Positions 43,659 through 53,694 are shown, counted from the first letter of the stretch. The stretch is DNA of 64,000 bases from Changchengzhania lutea (GCF_006974145.1 NZ_CP039456.1:1456001-1520000); one strand, 5' to 3'. The notes: a model not told the origin generated them from the letters alone. Numbers and translations: made by a program.

Positions 43659-45338
43659 ATGGAAGAAAAAACTATTTTAAAAGTTGAAAACCTAAGTGTT
43701 TCATTTGGTGACAATAAGGTCATTCATAATATATCTTATCAACTCTATAAAAATGAAACGTTGGGCATTGTAGGCGAATCTGGCTCTGGTAAATCGATCT
43801 CTTCCTTAGCTATTTTGGGCTTGCTTCCAAAACATGTGTCCAAAATAGCATCAGGACACATTTTGTACGATAACCAAGATTTAACCGCACTTTCAAACCA
43901 AGCATTTCAAAATATCAGGGGCAATAAAATCGCCATGATATTCCAAGAGCCTATGAGCTCATTAAACCCATCTATGTCTTGCGGAAAACAAGTGGATGAA
44001 ATTTTATTGAGGCATTCTAATTTGACTAAAAAAGAAGTCATAGAAGAAACCTTGTTGCTCTTTGAAAAAGTGAAACTACCCCATGCCCAACGTGTTTACG
44101 ATGCCTATCCCCATGAAATTTCGGGCGGACAAAAACAGCGCGTTATGATTGCTATGGCTATCGCCTGTAAACCAGATATTTTAATTGCCGATGAGCCAAC
44201 CACAGCACTAGATGTAACTGTGCAAAAGGAGATTATTATTTTGTTGAAGCAATTACAGACAGAAACCGGTATGAGCGTTATTTTTATAACCCACGATTTA
44301 GCTTTAATATCTGAAATTGCCAATCGCGTCTTGGTGATGTATAAAGGCAAAATTGTTGAAGAAGGTGGCGTTTTAGATATATTTACAAACCCACAAGATA
44401 ATTACACGAAGGCACTAATTCATTCTCGTCCATCACTTGAAACACGTCTAAAAACCTTGCCTACCATTCAAGATTATTTAGATGATACCTTTTCGGAAAC
44501 TGTTATTACTTCCGAAGCACGTCAACGTAAACATGAAAAACTATACAGCAAACCCCCTCTATTGAAAATAATAAATGTTGATAAAGAATATATTTCAAAA
44601 TCTGGATGGTTTTCAAAACCCACAAGGTTTAAGGCTGTCAATAATGTAAGTTTTAAACTCTACAAGGGGGAAACGTTGGGATTGGTTGGCGAATCTGGCT
44701 GCGGAAAATCAACGCTAGGAAACGCTATCCTTCAATTAGATAAAGCCACAGCTGGAAAAATTATTTATAACGGTGTTGATATTACCAAATTATCTAAAAA
44801 GAAAATTCGTAACCTAAGAAAGGATATTCAAATTATTTTTCAGGATCCCTACTCGTCATTAAATCCAAGAATCCCTGTTGGGGAAGCCATCATGGAACCT
44901 ATGAAAGTCCATAAGCTTTATAACTCTGATAAAAAACGAAAAGAAAAAGCCATTGATATTTTAAATCGCGTGGGCTTATCTGAGAATTTCTTTAACCGCT
45001 ATCCACATGAGTTTTCAGGAGGGCAAAGACAACGTATAGGGATTGCACGAACTATTGCACTTCAACCTAAATTAATTGTTTGTGATGAGTCTGTTTCTGC
45101 CTTGGATATTTCTGTTCAAGCTCAAGTACTGAACTTGCTCAATGAACTCAAAGACACCTTTGGTTTTACCTATATATTTATATCGCATGACTTGGCGGTA
45201 GTTAAATATATGTCCGATCAATTATTAGTGATGAATCAAGGTGAAATTGAAGAGTTAGACGATGCAGATGTGATATACAATAATCCAAAAAAAGCGTATA
45301 CAAAAAAACTAATTCATGCTATTCCCAGAGGCTTATAG
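43659..45338 (+). CDS. Fused oligopeptide/dipeptide ABC transporter ATPase
   Basis: The 559-residue protein contains two ATPase modules, DppD-like then DppF-like. Walker A motifs are GESGSGKS (first) and GESGCGKS (second), signatures SGGQKQR and SGGQRQR, and Walker B ILIADEPTTALD and LIVCDESVSALD. Each module also has the family's PMSSLNP / PYSSLNP block. It would power uptake of peptides or a similar solute. No permease or binding-protein gene is adjacent, so the partners must lie elsewhere. Confidence 0.92.
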   Translation: MEEKTILKVENLSVSFGDNKVIHNISYQLYKNETLGIVGESGSGKSISSLAILGLLPKHVSKIASGHILYDNQDLTALSNQAFQNIRGNKIAMIFQEPMSSLNPSMSCGKQVDEILLRHSNLTKKEVIEETLLLFEKVKLPHAQRVYDAYPHEISGGQKQRVMIAMAIACKPDILIADEPTTALDVTVQKEIIILLKQLQTETGMSVIFITHDLALISEIANRVLVMYKGKIVEEGGVLDIFTNPQDNYTKALIHSRPSLETRLKTLPTIQDYLDDTFSETVITSEARQRKHEKLYSKPPLLKIINVDKEYISKSGWFSKPTRFKAVNNVSFKLYKGETLGLVGESGCGKSTLGNAILQLDKATAGKIIYNGVDITKLSKKKIRNLRKDIQIIFQDPYSSLNPRIPVGEAIMEPMKVHKLYNSDKKRKEKAIDILNRVGLSENFFNRYPHEFSGGQRQRIGIARTIALQPKLIVCDESVSALDISVQAQVLNLLNELKDTFGFTYIFISHDLAVVKYMSDQLLVMNQGEIEELDDADVIYNNPKKAYTKKLIHAIPRGL

Positions 45339-45461
45339 CATGAATATTTTTTTTGTTAAATACACTAAGCTTTTTAGAAACTGCAAATTTTCTTTTACTG
45401 TTTCTTTTAATCTGCTTTCATCATTTGTAGGTGGTTCAGGTAGATTTGCTGTAATATTCAT
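45333..45461 (-). CDS. Possible small ORF, 42 aa
   Basis: The frame MNITANLPEPPTNDESRLKE, TVKENLQFLKSLVYLTKKIF, ML is the most protein-like reading in the 289-base gap between the ABC gene and scoB. The composition (amphipathic helix after a Pro-rich start) is plausible, but there is no clear promoter, and the end overlaps the ABC stop by six bases. The rest of the gap shows no structure I can name. Confidence 0.25.
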   Translation of the reverse strand: MNITANLPEPPTNDESRLKETVKENLQFLKSLVYLTKKIFML

Positions 45462-45627
45462 AGGTTTTAAGTTTATGGTAGATTTGGGGAATCTATAATT
45501 TAACTTGGCTTATTTGGGGACAGTAAATATGATATAAAAAAATGAATTACACGTTTAAAAACATAAAAAATAGATGAAATACATTTATATTTAACATTTC
45601 ACTGATTTTAGTGCGTTTTTTCATATG

Positions 45628-46281
45628 CTATTCTTCCATTTCAGGAATATCGCCTTCGATAAGTAAAGTGCCTTCAGTAGCATTTTTAATAGCTTCTACA
45701 GAAACTCCTGGGGCACGCTCCAATAACTTAAAACCATTTGCTGTGACTTCTAAAACACCAAGATTAGTCACTATTTTTTTCACGCATCCTACACCTGTTA
45801 GTGGTAATGAACATCGCTTTAATAATTTTGATTCCCCAGCTTTGTTGGTATGCATCATAGCGACAATAATATTTTCTGCACTGGCTACCAAATCCATAGC
45901 ACCGCCCATCCCTTTAACCATTTTTCCAGGAATCTTCCAATTGGCAATATCTCCGTTTTCAGCCACTTCCATAGCTCCTAATATGGTTAAATCTACATGT
46001 TTGCCTCTAATCATAGCGAAACTCATAGCAGAATCAAAAAAACTAGCACCAGGTAAGGTGGTTATGGTTTGTTTCCCTGCATTGATCACATCGGCATCTT
46101 CTTCACCTTCAAAAGGAAAAGGCCCCATGCCTAATACACCGTTCTCACTTTGAAATTCGACTTCAATATCATTACGCACATAATTAGCCACCAAGGTTGG
46201 AATACCAATACCTAGGTTAACGTAATATCCATCCTGTACTTCTTTTGCAATGCGTTTTGCAATACCTGTTTTATCTAACAT
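45628..46281 (-). CDS. scoB: 3-oxoacid CoA-transferase subunit B
   Basis: The 217-residue subunit starts MLDKTGIAKRIAKEVQDGYY. It carries the catalytic glutamate in EFQSENGVLGMGPFPFEGEE and the conserved GGAMDLVASAENIIVAM block. Together with subunit A it moves CoA between succinyl-CoA and acetoacetate or similar acids. It follows scoA with a 78-base gap filled by a palindromic repeat. Confidence 0.93.
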   Translation of the reverse strand: MLDKTGIAKRIAKEVQDGYYVNLGIGIPTLVANYVRNDIEVEFQSENGVLGMGPFPFEGEEDADVINAGKQTITTLPGASFFDSAMSFAMIRGKHVDLTILGAMEVAENGDIANWKIPGKMVKGMGGAMDLVASAENIIVAMMHTNKAGESKLLKRCSLPLTGVGCVKKIVTNLGVLEVTANGFKLLERAPGVSVEAIKNATEGTLLIEGDIPEMEE

Positions 46282-46296
46282 TCTTTTTTAAGTTAT

Positions 46297-46366
46297 AAGT
46301 TAAAAGCGCCTAAAGTTTTTAAAGTTAGAACTTAAGAGCACTTTAAGTACTTTAAATTTTTAACTT
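46297..46366. repeat. Palindromic repeat between scoA and scoB, spanning the scoA stop
   Basis: AAGTTAAAAGCGCCTAAAG at the left and CTTTAAATTTTTAACTT at the right are roughly complementary, with shorter AAAGTT/ACTTTA units repeated inside. The TAA stop of scoA (46360-46362) lies within the right arm. Confidence 0.55.
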
Positions 46367-47061
46367 CTTGATCTAACCGTTCGTTGTTCAATGCGTTTTT
46401 CATAACGTTCCCCTTGAAAGATGCGCTGTACAAAAATTCCAGGAATATGAATATGATTCGGGTTTAGTGTTCCTAATGGCACTAATTCTTCAACCTCAGC
46501 CACGGTTATGGTTGCAGCGCCGCACATATTCGGATTAAAATTACGGGCCGTCCCTTTAAAAACTAAATTCCCTGCGGCATCGCCTTTCCAAGCTTTAACA
46601 AAAGCAAAATCGGCTTTAAAGGCGTGCTCTAACACATACATTTTACCATCAAATTCCCTGGTTTCTTTACCTTCGGCAACTTCGGTGCCATAACCTGCTG
46701 GGGTATATATTGCAGGAAAGCCGGATTGTGCCGATCTGCAGCGTTCAGCTAATGTTCCTTGCGGAATGAGTTCCACATCCAATTCCCCAGAGAGCATTTG
46801 ACGTTCAAATTCATCATTCTCACCAACATAAGACGATACCATTTTTTTTATTTGATGTTTTTGAAGTAATAAGCCCAGACCAAAATCATCTACACCCGCA
46901 TTATTGGAGATACAGGTTAGGCCTGTTACTCCAAGTTTCACCAATTGAGCAATAGCGTTTTCGGGAATTCCACTAAGGCCAAAGCCACCCAGCATAAGGG
47001 TCATATCATCACTAACGCCATCGAGTGCCGCTTGAACATTCTCTACCTTTTTATTAATCAT
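46360..47061 (-). CDS. scoA: 3-oxoacid CoA-transferase subunit A
   Basis: The 233-residue subunit begins [20 protein letters not shown]. It has the CoA-binding signature [16 protein letters not shown], then [16 protein letters not shown] and [18 protein letters not shown]. It pairs with scoB downstream. Its last residues (TVRSRS) run into a palindromic repeat that contains the stop codon. Confidence 0.93.
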   Translation of the reverse strand: MINKKVENVQAALDGVSDDMTLMLGGFGLSGIPENAIAQLVKLGVTGLTCISNNAGVDDFGLGLLLQKHQIKKMVSSYVGENDEFERQMLSGELDVELIPQGTLAERCRSAQSGFPAIYTPAGYGTEVAEGKETREFDGKMYVLEHAFKADFAFVKAWKGDAAGNLVFKGTARNFNPNMCGAATITVAEVEELVPLGTLNPNHIHIPGIFVQRIFQGERYEKRIEQRTVRSRS

Positions 47062-47120
47062 GTTTACCTTTAGTTTAGTGCATTAAAAGTACGAACAAAA
47101 GGACTATATTAAAAACGGAT

Positions 47121-47155
47121 TTAAATAAAAAAGCCATTCTAAAAAAGAATGACTT
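47121..47155 (-). terminator. Terminator of the PBP1A gene
   Basis: On the minus strand AAGTCATTCT pairs with AGAATGGCTT around a 5-base T loop and is followed by TTTTATTT. It separates PBP1A from scoAB. Confidence 0.7.
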
Positions 47156-47201
47156 ACTTATAATTGTGAGTATTTGAAAACTCAAAAGTTATGTGGGTAT
47201 T

Positions 47202-49535
47202 TTAAAATTCTAAATCATCTGGCACATCTTCCTCTTCACCATCACCATTATCCTCGTCTGAAGCATCCGCACAGTTAACGTTTATAGATAATACTGAAGG
47301 TACATCAAACGCATTTTTCGAAACGTTAAGTTCCTCATCAGCATAGCAACTTTTCATATATAAGCCCCAAATAGGTAAGGCCATTGCAGCTCCCTGCCCG
47401 TAGGTAATCGTTTTAAAATGTGCCGCTCTGTCCTCGGCACCCACCCATACCCCTGTAACTAAGTTTGGCACCATCCCCATAAACCAGCCGTCACTTTGGT
47501 TTTGTGTTGTACCTGTTTTACCAGCGATTGGATTATCAAAGCCATAGGGATATCCTGTAATGATCTCTTTGTAATCTGCTCTATCTTTAGCGTAACTGTG
47601 TCTTAAACGCGCTCCTGAACCAGACTGGGTAACGCCTTCCATTAACTTCACTGTTACGTAAGCCGTTTCTTCGCTTAATACATCACGGGTTTCTGGCTTA
47701 AATTGATACAGGATAGTCCCATTTTTATCAGCAATACTAGTTACCATTACAGGTTTGGTATATACGCCTTTATTCGCAAATGCAGCATAAGCACCAACCA
47801 TTTCATAAACACTAATATCTGGTGTACCCAACGCAATTGAAGGCACCGGAGGCATATCTGATTCTATACCCAGTTTTTGGGCTAAATCGACCACAGTTTG
47901 CGGACCCACTTTGTCTATGAGTCGTGCCGTAACCGTATTTACAGAATTTGCTAATGCGTTTTTTAAAGTGCGCATCCCACCATAACTACCACCAGAATTC
48001 TTTGGACACCATTCTTCTGGGTTTCCATATTTATTCTTATCAATACAGAACGGTGAATCGGGTAATTCATCACATGGTGACAAATGAAGTTGATCTATCG
48101 CAGCGGTATACACAAAGGGTTTGAATGTTGACCCAATCTGTCTTTTTCCCTGCATCACCATATCATACTGAAAATGTCTGTAATTCATGCCACCAACCCA
48201 TGCTTTTACATGACCGGTTTGAGGATCCATAGACATCATCCCTGTTCTTAAGAACGATTTGTAATAACGCATACTATCAATAGGTTTCATAATCGTATCG
48301 ATCTCCGTAGCCTTACCATCCTTCCAAGCAAAAACTGACATTTGAGTCGGTTTTTGAAAAGAGTCCTCTATGTCTTTATCCGCTTTTTTTAAGTCATATT
48401 TCATCTTCCTCCAACGTTCCGATTGTTTCATGGAACGCCTTAGCAAGTTGTTAATTTCACTTATTTCCAGATCTAAAAATGGTGCTGTAGGATTGCGGTC
48501 TGGTTTATTTTGATGAAAAAATTCCGCCTGCAATTTGGGCATATGCTGTTCCACGGCATCTTCAGCGTGTTTTTGCATGCGAGAATCTATGGTTGTATAG
48601 ATTTTTAATCCTTCATTATACAAATTGTATTTAGAGCCATCTGGTTTTGGGTTTTCCTTAATCCAGTCTTTCATAAAACCTGTAAGATATCCCCTGAAAT
48701 AGGTTGCTATGCCATCACGATGTGATTGTGGTGTGTATTTTAAATCAAGTTCCGTTTTTTGAAGCGAATCTTTAACAGCTTCATCTAAATAGCCATATTT
48801 TTCCATTTGAGCCAGGACAACGTTACGTCGATTTCTAACCCCAACAGGATTACGGTCTGGTCTAGGGTTGTACAATGACGAATTCTTAAACATCCCTACC
48901 AACATGGCAGACTCCTTAATGCTTAAATCACTAGGTTCCTTATCAAAATAAATACTGGCTGCCGAACGAATGCCATCGCCATTATTTCCAAAATCATAGA
49001 TATTAAAATACTGCGCTATAATTTCTTCTTTGGTGTATTGGCGCTCTAATCGTATGGCAATAATCCATTCTTTAACTTTTTGAGAAATTCTACCTAAGGT
49101 ACTTCTTGATGCCTCTCCAGTAAATAATTGTTTTGCCAATTGTTGCGAAATTGTACTCGCTCCTCCATCTTTTCCTAAAGTTACCATAGCTCTTAGGGTT
49201 CCTCGAGCATCAATTCCTGCATGACTATGGTAACGCGCATCTTCGGTAGCTATAAGCGCATCTACTAAATGCTTTGGTAATTCTTGATAACCTACTGGGG
49301 TTCTATTGTCTTTAAAATAAAATTTGCCCAATGTTTTTCCATCCGAAGAAATAATTTCTGTAGCTAGATTTGTATTTGGGTTTTCCAATTGGGTGTGATC
49401 TGGTAAATCTCCAAAGTACGAGGTTAATAAAAATGTTAATAATACTGCGACTATTCCGCCTACAAACAATATCCAAAACCACCTCACATAAGCTGAGAAG
49501 TCGTTAGTCGTTTTTGTGCCTTTTTTTGTTGCCAT
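47202..49535 (-). CDS. Penicillin-binding protein 1A (bifunctional)
   Basis: The 777-residue protein has one TM helix (about 23-43) and a glycosyltransferase-51 domain with ATEDARYHSHAGIDARG, GASTISQQLAKQLFT and QYFNIYDFGNN. Its transpeptidase domain shows SxxK in QIGSTFKPFVYTAAI, SxN in NSVNTVTARL and KTG in AGKTGTTQNQSDGW. It builds and cross-links peptidoglycan. The tail is strongly acidic (DASDEDNGDGEEEDVPDD). An ATG seven codons upstream (49556) exists; I prefer 49535 (MATKKGTKTTN). It follows gldH on the same strand. Confidence 0.94.
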   Translation of the reverse strand: MATKKGTKTTNDFSAYVRWFWILFVGGIVAVLLTFLLTSYFGDLPDHTQLENPNTNLATEIISSDGKTLGKFYFKDNRTPVGYQELPKHLVDALIATEDARYHSHAGIDARGTLRAMVTLGKDGGASTISQQLAKQLFTGEASRSTLGRISQKVKEWIIAIRLERQYTKEEIIAQYFNIYDFGNNGDGIRSAASIYFDKEPSDLSIKESAMLVGMFKNSSLYNPRPDRNPVGVRNRRNVVLAQMEKYGYLDEAVKDSLQKTELDLKYTPQSHRDGIATYFRGYLTGFMKDWIKENPKPDGSKYNLYNEGLKIYTTIDSRMQKHAEDAVEQHMPKLQAEFFHQNKPDRNPTAPFLDLEISEINNLLRRSMKQSERWRKMKYDLKKADKDIEDSFQKPTQMSVFAWKDGKATEIDTIMKPIDSMRYYKSFLRTGMMSMDPQTGHVKAWVGGMNYRHFQYDMVMQGKRQIGSTFKPFVYTAAIDQLHLSPCDELPDSPFCIDKNKYGNPEEWCPKNSGGSYGGMRTLKNALANSVNTVTARLIDKVGPQTVVDLAQKLGIESDMPPVPSIALGTPDISVYEMVGAYAAFANKGVYTKPVMVTSIADKNGTILYQFKPETRDVLSEETAYVTVKLMEGVTQSGSGARLRHSYAKDRADYKEIITGYPYGFDNPIAGKTGTTQNQSDGWFMGMVPNLVTGVWVGAEDRAAHFKTITYGQGAAMALPIWGLYMKSCYADEELNVSKNAFDVPSVLSINVNCADASDEDNGDGEEEDVPDDLEF

Positions 49536-49604
49536 GTCTTTTTTATTATAATACATCTATGTAACCTTTTAAAAAGCGAAACCTATAGATGTGACATTTT
49601 GTTA

Positions 49605-50090
49605 TTAATTATTTTCAATTCTGAAGCCAATATCGGTAATGCCTTCTAATTCCACGACACCATTAACTTTCCCATTTTCTCTCATAGCATGCTGAATATT
49701 CACCCTGTATTCTCCAGCTTCAGTAAAAACTACCGCTTCTTTATACCACAACTTATTCTCTTTAACATCGCCATAACCAGACCCTAAAAGTTTCCCGCTA
49801 GGTTCTACCATTTTATACTCTAAGGTGTCTTTAATGGTTTTTCCATGGGGAAAGACCATCTCAACAATTAGGAATAGATTGTTAAATTTATACTGACTTG
49901 TGTTTCTTAAATTCACAAACAAATTATACTTGTTAAGAGAATCTGGAGGGTTTATTTTAAAGCTGATTACAGAATCTTTATGCCATGTACTGGGAACCGA
50001 TTCGTAAACATCAAATACTCTGTTTGAATCACAAGAGGCACATAACACGACACTCAATGCTAACATTAATAACGCCTTACTTCGAAACAT
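49605..50090 (-). CDS. gldH: Gliding motility lipoprotein GldH
   Basis: From ATG at 50090 the 161-residue protein has a lipoprotein signal MFRSKALLMLALSVVLCASC (Cys20). The mature part shows DVYESVPSTWHKDSVISFKI and NLFVNLRNTSQYKFNNLFLI, which I recognise as GldH, one of the lipoproteins needed for flavobacterial gliding and type IX secretion. The frame is open further upstream, but only inside the ricT tail; the internal ATG restores the signal peptide. It overlaps ricT by 14 bases. Confidence 0.88.
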   Translation of the reverse strand: MFRSKALLMLALSVVLCASCDSNRVFDVYESVPSTWHKDSVISFKINPPDSLNKYNLFVNLRNTSQYKFNNLFLIVEMVFPHGKTIKDTLEYKMVEPSGKLLGSGYGDVKENKLWYKEAVVFTEAGEYRVNIQHAMRENGKVNGVVELEGITDIGFRIENN

Positions 50091-51312
50091 TTTTCTTGTT
50101 TTGGGGTTTTCTTTTCGCGTTTTTGTTCCTGTTATTTTGGTTTGGATTGCTATTTGGTTTGTTGGTTCTACTCGCTTGATTGCCTTTCCTTCTATTATTT
50201 CTACGTTTATTTTTTGGTTTTGGACTATCAAAACGTGTTAAGCTATCTTGACCTACAACGTTCTCAAACTCGTTTTTAGTGTCCTCTATAATAAGTTCTG
50301 AGGCGTATTCTTCAAGACTTGCAATTTTTTTGTTCTTTATATTTAAATCTATAATCTCATTGGCTTGAGCGGTAGTTATCTTATGCCAATTCATCCATTC
50401 CCCTTCATAAGCATACCACATATGCCCTTTAAAAATATCGGTTTTTTGGCATACCGCCGTGCCTTTTTCTGTTTGAAGCTTTATATCTGTTTTAGGGAAA
50501 CTCTTTAAGGCGTCCAAATACGTATCTAATTCATAATTTAAACAACATTTTAGTTTTCCGCATTGTCCAGCTAATTTTTGAGGATTTAGGGACAACTGTT
50601 GATAACGTGCCGCCGATGTGCTTACCGAGCGAAAATCTGTTAACCACGTAGAACAACACAATTCGCGCCCACAGGAGCCAATGCCACCAAGTCTTGATGC
50701 TTCTTGACGAAAACCAACTTGTTTCATTTCAATACGGGTTCTAAACTCGCGTGCAAACAGTTTAATAAGTTCTCTAAAATCGACGCGATCTTCGGCTGTA
50801 TAATAAAAGGTCGCTTTGCTGGCATCGCCTTGAAATTCGATATCAGAAATTTTCATTTGCAATCTCAAATCAATAGCGAATTGACGCGCTTTGACTTTCA
50901 TAGGCTCTTCCTTGTCGCGAGCTGCCGACCAAATATCGATATCTTTCTGACTGGCTTTACGGTAGATTTTCAAAATATCGTCCCCTTCTTGAGACACATT
51001 TTTTCGTTTCATCTGGACACGTACCAATTCCCCCGTAAGGGTAACCATACCAATATCATGACCAGATTGTGCCTGGGTAGCCACAATATCGCCAATGCTA
51101 AGGGTTAAATTTTCGGTGTTTTTATAATAGTGCTTTCTTCCGTTTTTAAAGCGGACCTCAACCCAGTTAAAGGGTGTTTCTCCATTTGGGAGAGACATAT
51201 TTGCTAGCCAATCAAAAACAGTGAGTTTATTACAACTATCTGTACCACAGGTACCATTATTTTTGCAGCCTTTTGGAGAGCCGTCTTTAGTTGAGCAACT
51301 TGCGCAAGCCAT
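50077..51312 (-). CDS. ricT: PSP1/RicT-family protein
   Basis: The 411-residue protein starts with a Cys-rich MACASCSTKDGSPKGCKNNG. The PSP1 core contains GGIGSCGRELCCSTWL and LAGQCGKLKCCLNYELD, the conserved cysteine blocks of RicT, which in Bacillus forms an iron-sulfur-containing complex affecting RNA processing. The C-terminus is a long basic Asn/Lys/Arg-rich tail from about 360, probably nucleic-acid-binding. It is followed by gldH with overlap, a pairing I know from other flavobacteria. Confidence 0.88.
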   Translation of the reverse strand: MACASCSTKDGSPKGCKNNGTCGTDSCNKLTVFDWLANMSLPNGETPFNWVEVRFKNGRKHYYKNTENLTLSIGDIVATQAQSGHDIGMVTLTGELVRVQMKRKNVSQEGDDILKIYRKASQKDIDIWSAARDKEEPMKVKARQFAIDLRLQMKISDIEFQGDASKATFYYTAEDRVDFRELIKLFAREFRTRIEMKQVGFRQEASRLGGIGSCGRELCCSTWLTDFRSVSTSAARYQQLSLNPQKLAGQCGKLKCCLNYELDTYLDALKSFPKTDIKLQTEKGTAVCQKTDIFKGHMWYAYEGEWMNWHKITTAQANEIIDLNIKNKKIASLEEYASELIIEDTKNEFENVVGQDSLTRFDSPKPKNKRRNNRRKGNQASRTNKPNSNPNQNNRNKNAKRKPQNKKNVSK

Positions 51313-51494
51313 ATGTTAGCATATATTGAATTCAATAACAATTAAATATTGCCATGAATGAAGGTTCTTAAATAGTTTTGTTTGCCGCAAAGCGGAACGA
51401 CGCCATTAAAGTGATTTTTCCAAATCAAATTTAAAAAGTCATCTTATGGATGTAAAGATAAGATTATTATGTTGACTTAAAAAAAGGAAGTTTA

Positions 51495-52499
51495 TCAATT
51501 GAGCTCTATCTCGTAGTTAAGTCTATTGCTTAAGTTTCTAAGTTCGTATTTAGACTTAAATATGTTCCCAAATAATGTACCACCCCATCCTATTTGAGCG
51601 CTAAACTCGTTAAAGGTTTGCTCTTTCCAATTAAAATCGGGTTTCCAAAAAGAATCTGGCGAAATATAGCAAAATGTATAATCGTAAATGAAGCTCGACG
51701 TGTTTATTTCGATTTTATCTGGGAGTTCTGTTGGTGCTAGAAGCGTAATATTATTTGTTTTACAGTTACGTCTTATCGTTTTTATTATATCTGGGTAATC
51801 TGATCGTATGGCATCTAGATTGAAATCGCTATACTCGGTATTTCCTAGCTTTCGAATGGGTCTCACTTGTAGAATATCAAAACTATCCCCACTAAAATGA
51901 TCGAACATAGATTGTAATTCGTAGAAGTTGTCTTTATTGAAGGTATAGTTAATACGCACTTTAAAATTATAGCTATTTTTTAACTTCGCAAGCACACGGA
52001 AAACATCATGAAATTTCTCGTAATTAGCCTTGTCCATAAAGGCTTCATAGGATTCTTTTTCAATACCATGTAATGAGATTGTAAATTCATTCAATCCAGC
52101 ATTTAGAAGCGCTCTTATCTTTTCTTCATCAAGTAAATTCGCATTTGTTGTTAACGATATGTAAGGCACTTTGTAAGCTTTACCTAGCTCGACAACTCTC
52201 ACCAAATTTTTATATAGCGTTGGTTCGGTTCCACAACCTATTTGAAGCTTTAATGCGCGCTTGAAAATCACTTTGGCAATACGCTCTAACTCTTCATCTT
52301 TTAGTTGGCCCTTTAAGGTTTTTACAAATTCAGCATCGGTAAAATAACACATTTTACAGCGTAGGTTACAGGCCATTACTGGATCTAAATTAACTGCTAA
52401 ATATCGAAGATTAAGCTTGTGAAAAACGTATAAGCCAAAAAACTTAATACGATGGTTTTTAATAAGCCTGTTAATCCTAAGCAGTTTATAAATATTCAT
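51495..52499 (-). CDS. Radical SAM protein with SPASM-like features
   Basis: The 334-residue protein has the cluster motif in DPVMACNLRCKMCYFTDAEF (CxxxCxxC) and later LQIGCGTEPTLYKNLVRVVE and ISLTTNANLLDEEKI, typical of radical SAM enzymes. A second cysteine region is weak (DYTFCYISPDSF), so a full SPASM domain is doubtful. Substrate unknown. Its ATG abuts the trhO stop, so it is translated from the same message. Confidence 0.82.
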   Translation of the reverse strand: MNIYKLLRINRLIKNHRIKFFGLYVFHKLNLRYLAVNLDPVMACNLRCKMCYFTDAEFVKTLKGQLKDEELERIAKVIFKRALKLQIGCGTEPTLYKNLVRVVELGKAYKVPYISLTTNANLLDEEKIRALLNAGLNEFTISLHGIEKESYEAFMDKANYEKFHDVFRVLAKLKNSYNFKVRINYTFNKDNFYELQSMFDHFSGDSFDILQVRPIRKLGNTEYSDFNLDAIRSDYPDIIKTIRRNCKTNNITLLAPTELPDKIEINTSSFIYDYTFCYISPDSFWKPDFNWKEQTFNEFSAQIGWGGTLFGNIFKSKYELRNLSNRLNYEIELN

Positions 52500-53570
52500 C
52501 TAAGATGAGGGTTTAAAAGACTCAAATATGTTTCTTAAATCTTTTTTATAAGGCAAATGGTCCGCACGTCCTTTTTTAAATATATCGTTGCTGTTCCCTT
52601 GTCCCTTTCTGAGTTCTTTTTGTTCTTGGTAAGGTAAGGCATTTATTTCTTTACATTTGGTTGAGCAGCAGTTATCCATTTCTTTTTTACAATCGTTACA
52701 TTGAATAAACAGTAAATGGCAGGCTTCATTGGCACAATTGGTATGCTCATCGAACGGGTTTCCACACTGATGGCAATTTGCAATCACGTCTTCGCTAATA
52801 CGTTCAGCTCTTCTATCATCAAATACAAAATTCTGACCGAGGAATTTATTTTCCAAATTTTCATCATTTATTTGTCGCGTGTATTCAATTATCCCGCCTT
52901 CTAATTGATAGACATTTTTAAAGCCCTTGTGCTTAAAATAAGCGCTGGCTTTTTCACAACGAATCCCACCGGTGCAATACATAACCAAGTTTTTATCTTC
53001 TTTGTAGTCTTTTAAATCGGCTTCAATGATATCTAAAGATTCTCTAAAAGTATCGACATCTGGGGTGACCGCATTTTTAAAATGACCAATTTCACTTTCG
53101 TAATGATTACGCATATCGACCAACACCGTCTTCTCATCTTCTATAAGGTTATTGAATTGTTTGGCACCTACGTGAATCCCTTTATTTGTAACATCAAAAG
53201 TATCGTCATTTAATCCATCTGCCACAATTTTTTCACGAACCTTTACTTTTAGCTTTAAGAACGATTTATTGTATTGCTCTACAGCAATATTCAGTCGAAT
53301 GTTCTTTAAAAACGTAATACTGTCTAAATGAGATTTGAATTCGTTAAAGCGATCTGCCGGTAATGATAATTGCCCGTTAATCCCTTCATGTGCCACATAG
53401 ATTCTTCCCAGAACATCTAAGGCATTCCAGGTAATAAATAAATGGTCTCTAAAAAGGTGCGGGTTGCCAATTTTGGCATATTTATAAAAAGAAAGCGTTA
53501 ATCGATTTTTACCTGCTTTATCAATCAATTCAGCTCTTTCTTTAGCGCTTAATGTATTGTACAGTTGCAT
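52500..53570 (-). CDS. trhO: tRNA uridine-34 hydroxylase, rhodanese type
   Basis: The 356-residue protein has an N-terminal acylphosphatase-like domain (about 20-110) and a rhodanese domain with the catalytic Cys in MYCTGGIRCEKASAY. The C-terminal region is rich in Cys (CHQCGNPFDEHTNCANEACH and CNDCKKEMDNCCSTKC), consistent with zinc binding. TrhO (YceA) makes 5-hydroxyuridine at the tRNA wobble position. It is followed without gap by a radical SAM gene. Confidence 0.92.
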   Translation of the reverse strand: MQLYNTLSAKERAELIDKAGKNRLTLSFYKYAKIGNPHLFRDHLFITWNALDVLGRIYVAHEGINGQLSLPADRFNEFKSHLDSITFLKNIRLNIAVEQYNKSFLKLKVKVREKIVADGLNDDTFDVTNKGIHVGAKQFNNLIEDEKTVLVDMRNHYESEIGHFKNAVTPDVDTFRESLDIIEADLKDYKEDKNLVMYCTGGIRCEKASAYFKHKGFKNVYQLEGGIIEYTRQINDENLENKFLGQNFVFDDRRAERISEDVIANCHQCGNPFDEHTNCANEACHLLFIQCNDCKKEMDNCCSTKCKEINALPYQEQKELRKGQGNSNDIFKKGRADHLPYKKDLRNIFESFKPSS

Positions 53571-53611
53571 GCTATACCAAGGTTTTAAGGTTAAAAAAAT
53601 AATATGTTTTG

Positions 53612-53619
53612 CAAAAATA
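53612..53619 (-). promoter_or_regulatory. -7 promoter element for trhO
   Basis: The minus strand reads TATTTTTG, matching TAnnTTTG, 41 bases from the trhO ATG at 53570. Confidence 0.5.
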
Positions 53620-53653
53620 AGCTTTTAAAAAAAACAGCCCAATTTATTGCATA

Positions 53654-53690
53654 AAAAAAGCACTCTGTAGTCACAGAGTGCTTTTTTTTG
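53654..53690 (-). terminator. Strong terminator of a short minus-strand transcript
   Basis: AAAAAAGCACTCTGT / ACAGAGTGCTTTTTT form a 15-bp perfect stem with a 4-base loop. The only minus-strand candidate upstream is the tiny frame at 53745-53837. Confidence 0.88.
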
Positions 53691-53694
53691 ACTA

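Noticed and set aside
45316-45498. A plus-strand 60-codon frame after the ABC gene
   Set aside because: It starts inside the ABC gene and has no recognisable features; the minus-strand reading is slightly more protein-like, but is itself weak.
50091-50231. N-terminal extension of GldH
   Set aside because: The extra codons are out-of-frame ricT tail sequence; the ATG at 50090 gives a proper lipoprotein signal.
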